The notes below the pieces were generated by a model. That model saw only the letters and a list, made by a program, of their open reading frames with translations, ran no database searches and was not told the DNA's origin. Shown piece by piece: positions 1 through 6,508 of a DNA stretch of 7,403 nt. The DNA is from Bacteroidota bacterium (GTDB lineage Bacteria; Bacteroidota; Bacteroidia; Bacteroidales; UBA932). A program made the translations under genes and the position numbers. Each line of letters opens with the position of its first letter. The stretch's first letter is position 1. Location: the NCBI GenBank assembly GCA_017860395.1, contig JAGDMC010000065.1:1-7403 (forward strand). The letters are read 5' to 3'.

Positions 1-73
1 CTTCTGCAAAGGGAACCAATTTTCTGATTGGTGAAGCAGGCATTGAATTCGCCTTGTTAGATAATGTAAGCAT
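1..73 (-). CDS. PLP-dependent class I/II aminotransferase, N-terminal fragment (cut by window edge)
   Basis: Only the first 24 codons are present; the gene continues beyond position 1. The translation contains the stretch MPASPIRKLVPFAE at residues 11-24. I recognise this as the conserved opening of a Bacteroidota aspartate-aminotransferase-like family (fold type I, PLP enzymes that transfer an amino group between an amino acid and a 2-oxoacid). The catalytic lysine and PLP site lie outside the window, so substrate cannot be judged. The start is the ATG at 73-71; an internal ATG at 43-41 (Met11) is possible but would remove residues usually present. The gene begins 36 bp after the dacB stop on the same strand with no hairpin between them, so read-through from dacB is likely. 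The leader is very AT-rich, with no Shine-Dalgarno sequence. The family call rests on a short stretch. Confidence 0.72.
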   Translation of the reverse strand, partial: MLTLSNKANSMPASPIRKLVPFAE

Positions 74-109
74 TTCTATAATTTTTTATGTTATATATTA
101 AATTAAGTT

Positions 110-1570
110 TTATTTCAATAATTCTTTCATAAATCCTTCAATACCTACCTGCATCTGAGCCGTTCTTGCCGAATAGTTGTTTGTAAGAATTGCAAAATAG
201 TACATTCCGCCATCTTGCCTCTCTACATAACCGGCATAACATTTTACGTTGGACAGCGATCCGCTTTTGGCATGTAACCTGGATTTTACGGCAGGTTCCA
301 TATCAGTCAGAACATTTTTTAATGTCCCCGGACCACCCGGCTGAGGCAGGCTTTTAAAAAAGTCTCCAAAGGTATTGCTTTCTTTCAATAAAGAGAAATA
401 TTTGCAGAAAAATCTTGCAGACACATAGTTCTGTCTTGAAAGCCCGCTTCCGTCAACCTGAGTATATCCCTTTGAGGGGAGTCCCATCTCTTTGAAAAGC
501 CTCAGGACAGCCACTCTTGATGAGTCGTAGGAACCTGTTCCTGTAATTGTTTTTCCGATTGTCTTAAACAGGGTTTCTGCGTAAAAATTGTTGCTTATCC
601 TGTTTGTTACATTAACTATTGACGCCAGTTTAGGAGATTTTGTCTCTCCGATTACCTGAATCTGATCGTAGGGGGCCACTTTATAAATGCGCGAGTCGTA
701 TGACAGGGCATTGCTTTTTATGTTTTGTGCAAGCAGATACTTTCTGAACTCTTCTGCACAGCCGGCTCCCGGAAATTTATTTGATCCGGTAAATTCAATA
801 ATTTCCCTGTCGGCAGGAACGGTACCCGAGAATCTTATTACTCTTGCAAGATCCGTTGTATGGTATGAACTTCTGTCGCCACTCTTTTTTTGTGCAACTT
901 TTATGTCGTTTTCAATTATCATTCCCGGAACAACAGGGTATGTGCCAACTATATTTACAGCATCGCCCTCAACGCCCGAATGGACAAATTTAAATTCCTG
1001 GGTGTTTTCCATAAATGCAAGTCCGGAAGGTCCGCTCCCGAATGTTGGACCGAGGTTGCTTATTGCCCAGCTCTCAGGAATGATTTCATTCTCAAAATAC
1101 CTTTCATCGCCAATTATATTTCCTTTAATTGATGCAATTCCTGCCAGTTTTATTGACTCTGCCCATATTCCGAAAATTGAATCAATAGGGTAGGCAACTG
1201 TATCTCTTGAGCCAAGAGTCGGGTCTCCGCCTCCGATAATATATAAATCTCCGTTAAGCACTCCGTCTTTTATGTATCCTGTGTATCCGATTTTCGTCGT
1301 GAATCTGTATTCCGGCCCAAGTAACCTGAGTGCCATGCCTGTCGAAATAGTCTTCATTGTAGAAGCTGTGAGAAGAGGCATGTCCGGGTTCCATGATGCG
1401 ACATTACGTCCCTTTTCGTCCATTACCATTATGCTAACAGCGGCATTTGTGTACAATGTGTCCTGTTTTAACTGGTTAATATATTTCTGGACATTGTTTT
1501 CGCGGGCTTCTGCAGATACCTGAGTAAAGAAAGCAGAAATAAAAATCAGAAAAATGACGGCCTGTTTCAT
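110..1570 (-). CDS. dacB: D-alanyl-D-alanine carboxypeptidase/endopeptidase, PBP4 type (peptidase family S13)
   Basis: A 486-residue penicillin-binding protein that removes the terminal D-Ala from peptidoglycan stem peptides and/or cuts D-Ala-mDAP cross-links in the periplasm. All three active-site motifs are visible: SxxK as S70-T-M-K73, SxN as S326-N-N328, and the KTG-box as K435-S-G437. The S13 landmark DGSGLSRQN is at 373-381. Residues 1-20 form a signal peptide (MKQ, then a hydrophobic core, with VSA before a likely cut after Ala20). Length matches the family (about 450-500). The frame is open upstream to a TTG at 1606, but that start would add 12 residues before the signal peptide and lies upstream of the predicted -7 box; the ATG at 1570 is preferred. 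It is divergent from glnN and followed on the same strand by an aminotransferase. Low-molecular-weight PBPs of this class act in wall remodelling and are usually dispensable. Identity is near certain; the balance of carboxypeptidase and endopeptidase activity is not. Confidence 0.95.
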   Translation of the reverse strand: MKQAVIFLIFISAFFTQVSAEARENNVQKYINQLKQDTLYTNAAVSIMVMDEKGRNVASWNPDMPLLTASTMKTISTGMALRLLGPEYRFTTKIGYTGYIKDGVLNGDLYIIGGGDPTLGSRDTVAYPIDSIFGIWAESIKLAGIASIKGNIIGDERYFENEIIPESWAISNLGPTFGSGPSGLAFMENTQEFKFVHSGVEGDAVNIVGTYPVVPGMIIENDIKVAQKKSGDRSSYHTTDLARVIRFSGTVPADREIIEFTGSNKFPGAGCAEEFRKYLLAQNIKSNALSYDSRIYKVAPYDQIQVIGETKSPKLASIVNVTNRISNNFYAETLFKTIGKTITGTGSYDSSRVAVLRLFKEMGLPSKGYTQVDGSGLSRQNYVSARFFCKYFSLLKESNTFGDFFKSLPQPGGPGTLKNVLTDMEPAVKSRLHAKSGSLSNVKCYAGYVERQDGGMYYFAILTNNYSARTAQMQVGIEGFMKELLK

Positions 1571-1592
1571 TTGTTTAAATTGTTTTGGTAAG

Positions 1593-1604
1593 GTACAAAT
1601 GTAC
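1593..1604. promoter_or_regulatory. 12-bp interrupted palindrome over the dacB -7 box (possible operator)
   Basis: The sequence GTAC-AAAT-GTAC is a palindromic tetramer repeated around a 4-base spacer. It covers seven bases of the predicted dacB -7 box on the minus strand, where a bound regulator would block initiation. It is short, and GTAC is itself palindromic, so chance is a real alternative. No regulator is encoded nearby. Confidence 0.2.
1596..1603 (-). promoter_or_regulatory. Predicted Bacteroidota-type -7 box for dacB
   Basis: Read on the minus strand this is TACATTTG, an exact match to the Bacteroidota -7 consensus TAnnTTTG. It ends 25 bases before the dacB ATG, which would give a leader of roughly 20 nt. 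A TTTG that could serve as the -33 element lies at 1629-1626 on the minus strand, but the 22-base spacing is slightly longer than usual. The box overlaps the GTAC-AAAT-GTAC palindrome. Not supported by experiment. Confidence 0.5.
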
Positions 1605-1636
1605 AAAAATTGAATTCTCCTTATCCAAAAAATAGT

Positions 1637-1644
1637 TACATTTG
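1637..1644 (+). promoter_or_regulatory. Predicted Bacteroidota-type -7 box for the glnN-purM operon
   Basis: TACATTTG matches TAnnTTTG exactly and ends 21 bases before the glnN ATG, implying a leader of about 15 nt. The -33 element is weak: TTC at 1615-1617 has 19-base spacing, and TTG at 1610-1612 is 24 bases away. The same octamer faces the other way at 1596-1603, so two promoters probably sit back to back. The short leader leaves no room for a riboswitch or attenuator, so nitrogen control, if any, would have to act at or upstream of the promoter. Confidence 0.5.
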
Positions 1645-1665
1645 CCCGATTAAATCATTTGACCT

Positions 1666-3855
1666 ATGAGCAGTTTCAGAAAAAGAGCTCTTGACGAGTT
1701 CGCATCCCACAGACCAGAGAGATTTTTTGTAGAAAACCAGCCTGTTTCTGAATATTTTGGCCAGAACGTTTTTGATGTGGAGAAGATGAGGCGATATCTT
1801 TCTGCTGAGGCTTTTGACGCGGTTCAGTCTGCTATCAATGAAGGTATAAGAATCGAGAGAGAGATAGCAAACCAGATTGCATCCGGGATGAAGGCCTGGG
1901 CAGTGGAGAGAGGTGCAACACACTACACACACTGGTTTCATCCGCTTACAGACGCAACTGCGGAAAAACATGAAGCTTTTGTAGACCCTTCAAAAAACGG
2001 AGGAGTATTTGAAAATTTCAGGGGAGACGCGCTTGTCCAACAGGAACCGGATGCATCAAGTTTTCCTAACGGAGGTCTCAGAAATACATTTGAAGCCAGA
2101 GGATATACAGCATGGGATCCAACATCTCCTGCATTTATAATTGACCAGACTTTGTGTATCCCCACTGTATTCGTGGCATACACAGGAGAATCACTTGACC
2201 AGAAAACACCTCACCTTAAGTCGCTTCAGGCACTTGACAAAGCTGCAGTTGAGCTTGCATCACTTTTTGACCCTGCGGTTAAACGGGTGAATGTCATGCT
2301 GGGTATAGAACAGGAATATTTTCTTGTTGACGAAGCTCTTTACAGGGCCCGCCCCGACCTTATGCTTTGCAACAGAACGCTTATAGGGCACACTGCTGCA
2401 AAAGACCAGCAACTGGAAGACCATTATTTTGGAGCGATACCTTCAAGGGTAATGAATTATATGAAGGACTTCGAAACTGAGGCATATAAACTTGGCGTTG
2501 TACTAAAGACCCGCCATAACGAAGTTGCTCCCAATCAGTTTGAATTTGCTCCTTATTTCAATGAGGCCAATTTATCCGTAGATCAGAATCTGATGATGAT
2601 GATTCTAATGAGAAAAATTGCTAAGAGACATAAACTTAAAGTAATTTTTCACGAGAAACCTTTTGCAGGAGTGAACGGGTCCGGAAAACACTGCAACTAT
2701 TCAATGGTTACCAACAGGGGCGTGAACCTGCTCTCTCCCGGAAGAACTCCGGGTACTAACCTTCAGTTTCTCAGCTTCTTTGTTTCTATAATACGGGCAG
2801 TATATGAGCATCATCATCTTTTGATGGCCAGCGTAGCTTCGTTGAACAACTCATACAGGCTGGGCGGGGGAGAAGCTCCTCCTGCTGTAATGTCTGTATT
2901 TATTGGCAGGACTCTTACTACAATCCTTGATTCCATTGAGGAGTTCTCTGCTCATTCCGGCAAAGAGGGAGAACAGATTAATAAAAGACTTAATATTGTT
3001 GGTAAAATTCCTCAGATTCTTCCTGACAATACCGACAGAAACAGAACTTCGCCATTTGCATTTACAGGCAACAGGTTTGAATTCAGAGCCGTAGGCTCGT
3101 CTGTTAATGTAGCGTCAACAATATTTGTTTTAAATGCTGCGGTAGCGCAACAGCTTGTCCGTTTCAAAAAACTGGTTCAGGCCAAAATTGACGGAGGTTC
3201 AACTCAGGACGAAGCCCTGCTCGATACAATCAGAGAATTTATAATTGAATCCAAAGCAATACGTTTCGAAGGCAACGGATACAGCAAAGAGTGGCAGGAA
3301 GAGGCTAAGAGAAGAGGCTTAAGAGGTATTTCCGATGTTCCACAGGCCTACAAGGCATTTCTTGAGAAAGACACCCTTAAACTCATGAGAGAGACAGATG
3401 TACTCACAGAGAGAGAGGTAGAGGCAAGATATGAGGTAATGAATGAAATTTACCTGAAAAAATTACAGATTGAGGCAAGGGTGCTGGGAGATTTAACTGT
3501 TAACCACATAATACCTACAGCTATCAAATTCCAAAACTCACTCATTCAGAATGTGCTCGGAATAAAAGAGATATTTGGTCCGGAAGAATATAAGGTAATG
3601 TCGGAAAGACAACTTATTGCAATAAAAAAGATTTCCGGATATATTGAGCAACTCAGAGAGGATTTCCACTCTCTGGTTGAAGCCAGAAAAGAGGCAAATA
3701 TTATTGAAAGCTACTCCGAAAGAGCACAGGCATATTCAAGTACTGTCCTTCCTTTTATGGAAAAAATGAGAGTTATTGCAGACAAGCTTGAGATGGTTGT
3801 GGATGATGAATTGTGGCCGCTCCCTAAGTACAGGGAACTTATGTTCTGGAGATAG
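1666..3855 (+). CDS. glnN: Glutamine synthetase type III
   Basis: Cytoplasmic enzyme that joins ammonia to glutamate using ATP, giving glutamine. At 729 residues it belongs to the large GSIII class, which is common in Bacteroides relatives and much longer than GSI (about 450-470). An N-terminal GSIII domain (roughly 1-200, with AWDPTSPAFI at 149-158) is followed by the catalytic domain. Visible landmarks are metal/glutamate-site E215 and E217 in EQEYFLVD (215-222), the GSIII stretch KTRHNEVAPNQFEFAP (281-296), nucleotide-site NGSGKHCNYS (337-346), GGGEAPPAV (400-408), and the arginine-rich SPFAFTGNRFEFRAVGSS (462-479). A charged helical C-terminal region ends in LWPLPKY. The ATG at 1666 follows the predicted promoter directly. 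No Shine-Dalgarno is seen, as is normal in this phylum. GSIII does not carry the adenylylation control known for enteric GSI. It probably leads an operon with purM 21 bp downstream. Confidence 0.97.
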   Translation: MSSFRKRALDEFASHRPERFFVENQPVSEYFGQNVFDVEKMRRYLSAEAFDAVQSAINEGIRIEREIANQIASGMKAWAVERGATHYTHWFHPLTDATAEKHEAFVDPSKNGGVFENFRGDALVQQEPDASSFPNGGLRNTFEARGYTAWDPTSPAFIIDQTLCIPTVFVAYTGESLDQKTPHLKSLQALDKAAVELASLFDPAVKRVNVMLGIEQEYFLVDEALYRARPDLMLCNRTLIGHTAAKDQQLEDHYFGAIPSRVMNYMKDFETEAYKLGVVLKTRHNEVAPNQFEFAPYFNEANLSVDQNLMMMILMRKIAKRHKLKVIFHEKPFAGVNGSGKHCNYSMVTNRGVNLLSPGRTPGTNLQFLSFFVSIIRAVYEHHHLLMASVASLNNSYRLGGGEAPPAVMSVFIGRTLTTILDSIEEFSAHSGKEGEQINKRLNIVGKIPQILPDNTDRNRTSPFAFTGNRFEFRAVGSSVNVASTIFVLNAAVAQQLVRFKKLVQAKIDGGSTQDEALLDTIREFIIESKAIRFEGNGYSKEWQEEAKRRGLRGISDVPQAYKAFLEKDTLKLMRETDVLTEREVEARYEVMNEIYLKKLQIEARVLGDLTVNHIIPTAIKFQNSLIQNVLGIKEIFGPEEYKVMSERQLIAIKKISGYIEQLREDFHSLVEARKEANIIESYSERAQAYSSTVLPFMEKMRVIADKLEMVVDDELWPLPKYRELMFWR

Positions 3856-3876
3856 AAATTATTTGAAAAAAAAGAT

Positions 3877-5067
3877 ATGATGGATCTTAAAGGTACAGAT
3901 GCACAGAGGTATGCCGGAAGAGGAGTTTCGTCCTCCAAGGCAGATGTTCATAAGGCAATAGAAAAAATTGACAAAGGTTTATTTCCAAAAGCTTTTTGCA
4001 AAATTGTGCCCGATTACCTGTCCAACGATCCGGATTATTGTATTGTTATGCATGCCGACGGGGCAGGAACGAAATCTTCCCTTGCATACGCATACTGGAA
4101 AGAGACAGGTGAGATGGGAGTGTGGGACGGAATAGCCCAGGACGCAATTGTAATGAATACAGATGACCTTCTTTGCGTGGGCGTTGTGGACAATATCGTT
4201 CTCTCTTCTACAATAGGGAGAAATAAACACAGAATTCCGGGGGAAGTCATTTCTGAAATCATTGAAGGTTCCAGATTGTTTGCTTCAAAGATGGCCTCAT
4301 TTGGAATTAATATTCGCCTGACAGGCGGTGAAACAGCCGACGTGGGGGACCTGGTGAGGACAATTATTGTTGACTCGACAGTTTGTGCAAGAATAAAAAA
4401 ATCGGATGTAATTGATAATTCAAAAATTGTTGCAGGAGATGTTATTGTTGGGTTAAGTTCTTTTGGAAAAGCAGTTTACGAAGATGCATACAACGGGGGA
4501 ATGGGAAGCAACGGGCTCACATCTGCACGGCACGATATTTTTTCGGCGTACATTGGCCATAAATATCCGGAAACCTATAATAACCAAATTCCCAAAGATC
4601 TGGCATACACCGGAACAAAATCTATGTTGGAAATTGAGCCGGAAACGGGAGTTACATACGGAAAACTAGTGCTCTCTCCAACCAGAACCTATGCTCCCGT
4701 AATAAAGGAGATACTGGAAAACTTCAGAAGCAGGGTTCATGGAATGGTACACTGCACAGGCGGCTCTCAAACCAAAATACTTAATTTTATAGACAAATTC
4801 CTGATTGTAAAAGACAATTTGTTTCCGGTCCCTCCGCTTTTCAGAACAATCCAGAAAGAATCCAGCAGCCCGTGGGAAGAGATGTACAAAGTGTTCAATA
4901 TGGGTCACCGTATGGAGATTTATGTCCCGGAAGAGATTGCAGCTGAGATAATAGAAATCTCGCAGAGATTTGGAATCGACGCCAAAATAATCGGGAAAGT
5001 TTTTCCGTCTAAAATAGCTGAGGTTCAGCTTGATACAGAATATGGAAAATTTATTTACAACAAGTAG
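3877..5067 (+). CDS. purM: Phosphoribosylformylglycinamidine cyclo-ligase (AIR synthase), long Bacteroidota form
   Basis: Catalyses the fifth step of purine synthesis: ATP-dependent ring closure of FGAM to aminoimidazole ribotide, in the cytoplasm. The 396-residue product is longer than the roughly 345-residue E. coli enzyme, with differences spread through the C-terminal half. PurM-family landmarks are present: the nucleotide loop DGAGTK (61-66), MNTDDLLCVG (93-102, equivalent to the CVNDL motif), GGETADVG (150-157), GLSSFG (192-197), NGGMGSNGLTSARHD (206-220), HCTGGSQTK (292-300) and FNMGHRMEIY (340-349). The GVDIDAG opening of enteric PurM is replaced by GVSSSKADV (16-24). Two ATGs stand in tandem at 3877 and 3880 and either could start the protein; the leader is A-rich without a Shine-Dalgarno. 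It lies 21 bp after glnN, and its last 26 bases overlap the next gene. Many databases label this branch 'AIR synthase-related protein', so the exact reaction is inferred from the family. Confidence 0.9.
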   Translation: MMDLKGTDAQRYAGRGVSSSKADVHKAIEKIDKGLFPKAFCKIVPDYLSNDPDYCIVMHADGAGTKSSLAYAYWKETGEMGVWDGIAQDAIVMNTDDLLCVGVVDNIVLSSTIGRNKHRIPGEVISEIIEGSRLFASKMASFGINIRLTGGETADVGDLVRTIIVDSTVCARIKKSDVIDNSKIVAGDVIVGLSSFGKAVYEDAYNGGMGSNGLTSARHDIFSAYIGHKYPETYNNQIPKDLAYTGTKSMLEIEPETGVTYGKLVLSPTRTYAPVIKEILENFRSRVHGMVHCTGGSQTKILNFIDKFLIVKDNLFPVPPLFRTIQKESSSPWEEMYKVFNMGHRMEIYVPEEIAAEIIEISQRFGIDAKIIGKVFPSKIAEVQLDTEYGKFIYNK

Positions 5068-6508
5068 GGTAGTTACAGTTGTTCTATCCGTTGCTATTTC
5101 TTTATGGAGTTGCTCCGAAGGTAAAAAAAACACAGGACTATCCGACCATCCTGCAATCATAGAGCAGGCAACAGGTGACAGCACCTCTCCCTATTATGCA
5201 GATTATTCAAAATATCCTGTTCAGAGGGATACTCTTCCTATAGGAATGTTCGATTCAGGAACCGGTGGGCTTACTGTTATGGAAGCCTTTCTTGCTTTGG
5301 ATGACTTCAACAATGAAACAGGAGAACCTGTTCCCGACGGTAAACCGGATTTCAGCAATGAGAAGTTCGTTTTTTTGGCCGACCAGGCAAATATGCCTTA
5401 TGGAGTTTATAATTCCGAAGGAAAAGGAGACTATCTGAGGGAACTCGTTGCAAAAGATGCACTTTTTCTCACAACGGCTCCAGTCAGAACCAAGATAGTC
5501 GTGATTGCCTGCAACACCGCAACAGCTTATGGACTTGGAGATATTGAATACATGTTTGAAAAGAGCAATACAGGTCTTTCCGTAATAGGTGTAATAAATG
5601 CAGGAACAAAAGCCCTGGCCGACAATATCTCTTTTGACGAGGGAGGAGCCGTGGGTGTGATGGCAACAGTGGGAACAATAGCATCGGGAAGTTATGACAG
5701 AACCATAAGAAAAACCCTGAAAGAAAAGGGATTTACAAAAAAACTTGAAATCATTAATCAGCCGGGTCTCGGATTTGCAGAAGCAGTGGATACTGAATCA
5801 AACTTTATTGACCCAAAAGCAACTGCACCAAGAGATTTGTATAAAGGTCCTAAAATTGGTACAGACTCGCTTTCAATTAATCCCGATTTGCTTGATGTCT
5901 ATAAATTTGACACTAAGAATAACGCATTGCTTGTTACAAAAAGCGGCGCAAAATACACAACCATTCAGCTTAACTCTCCCGGCAACTATGCAAGACTTCA
6001 TCTTGTAAATCTTGTAGAGAGGCTCAGGCAAAAAAACGCAGGAGTTAAACTCAGTAACATTATCCTTGGGTGTACTCATTATCCTTATTTTAAAGATACA
6101 CTCAAAAGTGTTCTTGACGAGATGAGAAATTACAGTAAAAACGGAGTTTTCCCTTATAAAGATTTGATTTCAGAAGAGGTTACGTTTATAGATCCTGCCA
6201 AATATGTTGCGAGAGAGACTTATCTGGCTCTTAAAGGAGGGAAATTACTCTCTCCCGGTTATACAGGAAACAGAGCAAAATGTTTCATAACTGTACCGGC
6301 AAAGGGTCTGGATAGCCTTAAACTGGACAAAAACGGGAATCTCAGATATGAATATAAATATGGAAGAGATACGCTGAGCAAAGAAAAAAGCTTTGAGGCG
6401 GAAATGTTTAGTTCTAAAAATATACAGGCCGAAAATGTTTCGAGAATTAAGAAGAGACTTCCTCTCACATTTGAACTGATCAAAAATTTTATTGAGAATG
6501 ATTTTTAA
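5042..6508 (+). CDS. Putative lipoprotein with glutamate/aspartate racemase (MurI-like) domain
   Basis: 488 residues. The start is an N-terminal lipoprotein signal peptide: short n-region with R9, hydrophobic VVTVVLSVAISLW (10-22), then the lipobox L-W-S-C with Cys24 as predicted lipidation site. The racemase domain follows, with all MurI catalytic landmarks: IGMFDSGTGG (67-76, D71-S72), ACNTAT (156-161, C157) and GCTHYPYF (343-350, C344, H346). MurI interconverts L- and D-glutamate by cofactor-free two-cysteine chemistry, normally in the cytoplasm for peptidoglycan precursors and in about 260-285 residues. Here the two cysteines are 187 residues apart (about 110 in MurI), implying an insertion near 246-317; there is a smaller one near 87-108, and the C-terminus is extended. 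The ATG at 5042 is preferred over a TTG at 5030; both overlap purM. The exonuclease gene overlaps its end by 11 bp. Substrate, direction and even racemase activity are unproven; a related Asp/Glu-racemase-fold activity is possible. No murI symbol is given because the cytoplasmic role is doubtful. Confidence 0.85.
   Translation: MENLFTTSRVVTVVLSVAISLWSCSEGKKNTGLSDHPAIIEQATGDSTSPYYADYSKYPVQRDTLPIGMFDSGTGGLTVMEAFLALDDFNNETGEPVPDGKPDFSNEKFVFLADQANMPYGVYNSEGKGDYLRELVAKDALFLTTAPVRTKIVVIACNTATAYGLGDIEYMFEKSNTGLSVIGVINAGTKALADNISFDEGGAVGVMATVGTIASGSYDRTIRKTLKEKGFTKKLEIINQPGLGFAEAVDTESNFIDPKATAPRDLYKGPKIGTDSLSINPDLLDVYKFDTKNNALLVTKSGAKYTTIQLNSPGNYARLHLVNLVERLRQKNAGVKLSNIILGCTHYPYFKDTLKSVLDEMRNYSKNGVFPYKDLISEEVTFIDPAKYVARETYLALKGGKLLSPGYTGNRAKCFITVPAKGLDSLKLDKNGNLRYEYKYGRDTLSKEKSFEAEMFSSKNIQAENVSRIKKRLPLTFELIKNFIENDF

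Noticed and set aside
3..101. Plus-strand frame open from the left edge to a stop at 99-101, as the tail of a convergent gene
   Set aside because: The minus strand of the same bases gives the recognisable aminotransferase N-terminus starting with ATG at 73, which explains the sequence better.
74..109. Possible terminator after dacB
   Set aside because: The gap is AT-rich but contains no GC-rich inverted repeat, so no terminator can be supported.
687..1193. 168-codon open frame on the plus strand inside dacB
   Set aside because: Antisense shadow of a gene with all three PBP motifs; its translation shows no recognisable family and its start has no supporting signal.
1571..1606. Upstream TTG start (1606) for dacB
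   Set aside because: Adds 12 residues before a normal signal peptide and lies upstream of the predicted -7 box.
1636..1971. 111-codon minus-strand frame over the glnN start
   Set aside because: Cysteine-rich shadow of the glnN coding strand; it covers the glnN promoter and has no family resemblance.
3856..3876. Possible separate promoter or terminator between glnN and purM
   Set aside because: The 21-bp gap has no hairpin, and ATTATTTG only partly matches the -7 consensus (no TA at the first two positions).
5030..5041. TTG start four codons before the racemase-like ORF ATG
   Set aside because: The ATG at 5042 is a stronger codon and gives a compact lipoprotein n-region; no signal supports the TTG.
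4666..5184. 172-codon open frame on the minus strand across the purM/lipoprotein junction
   Set aside because: Antisense to two well-supported genes; composition looks like reversed coding sequence and no domain is recognisable.
5902..5909. TAAATTTG octamer matching the -7 consensus
   Set aside because: It is inside the racemase-like coding region, far from any downstream start; such matches occur by chance in AT-rich DNA.
6492..6497. TTG start two codons before the exonuclease ATG
   Set aside because: The ATG at 6498 is only two codons later and is the usual start codon.
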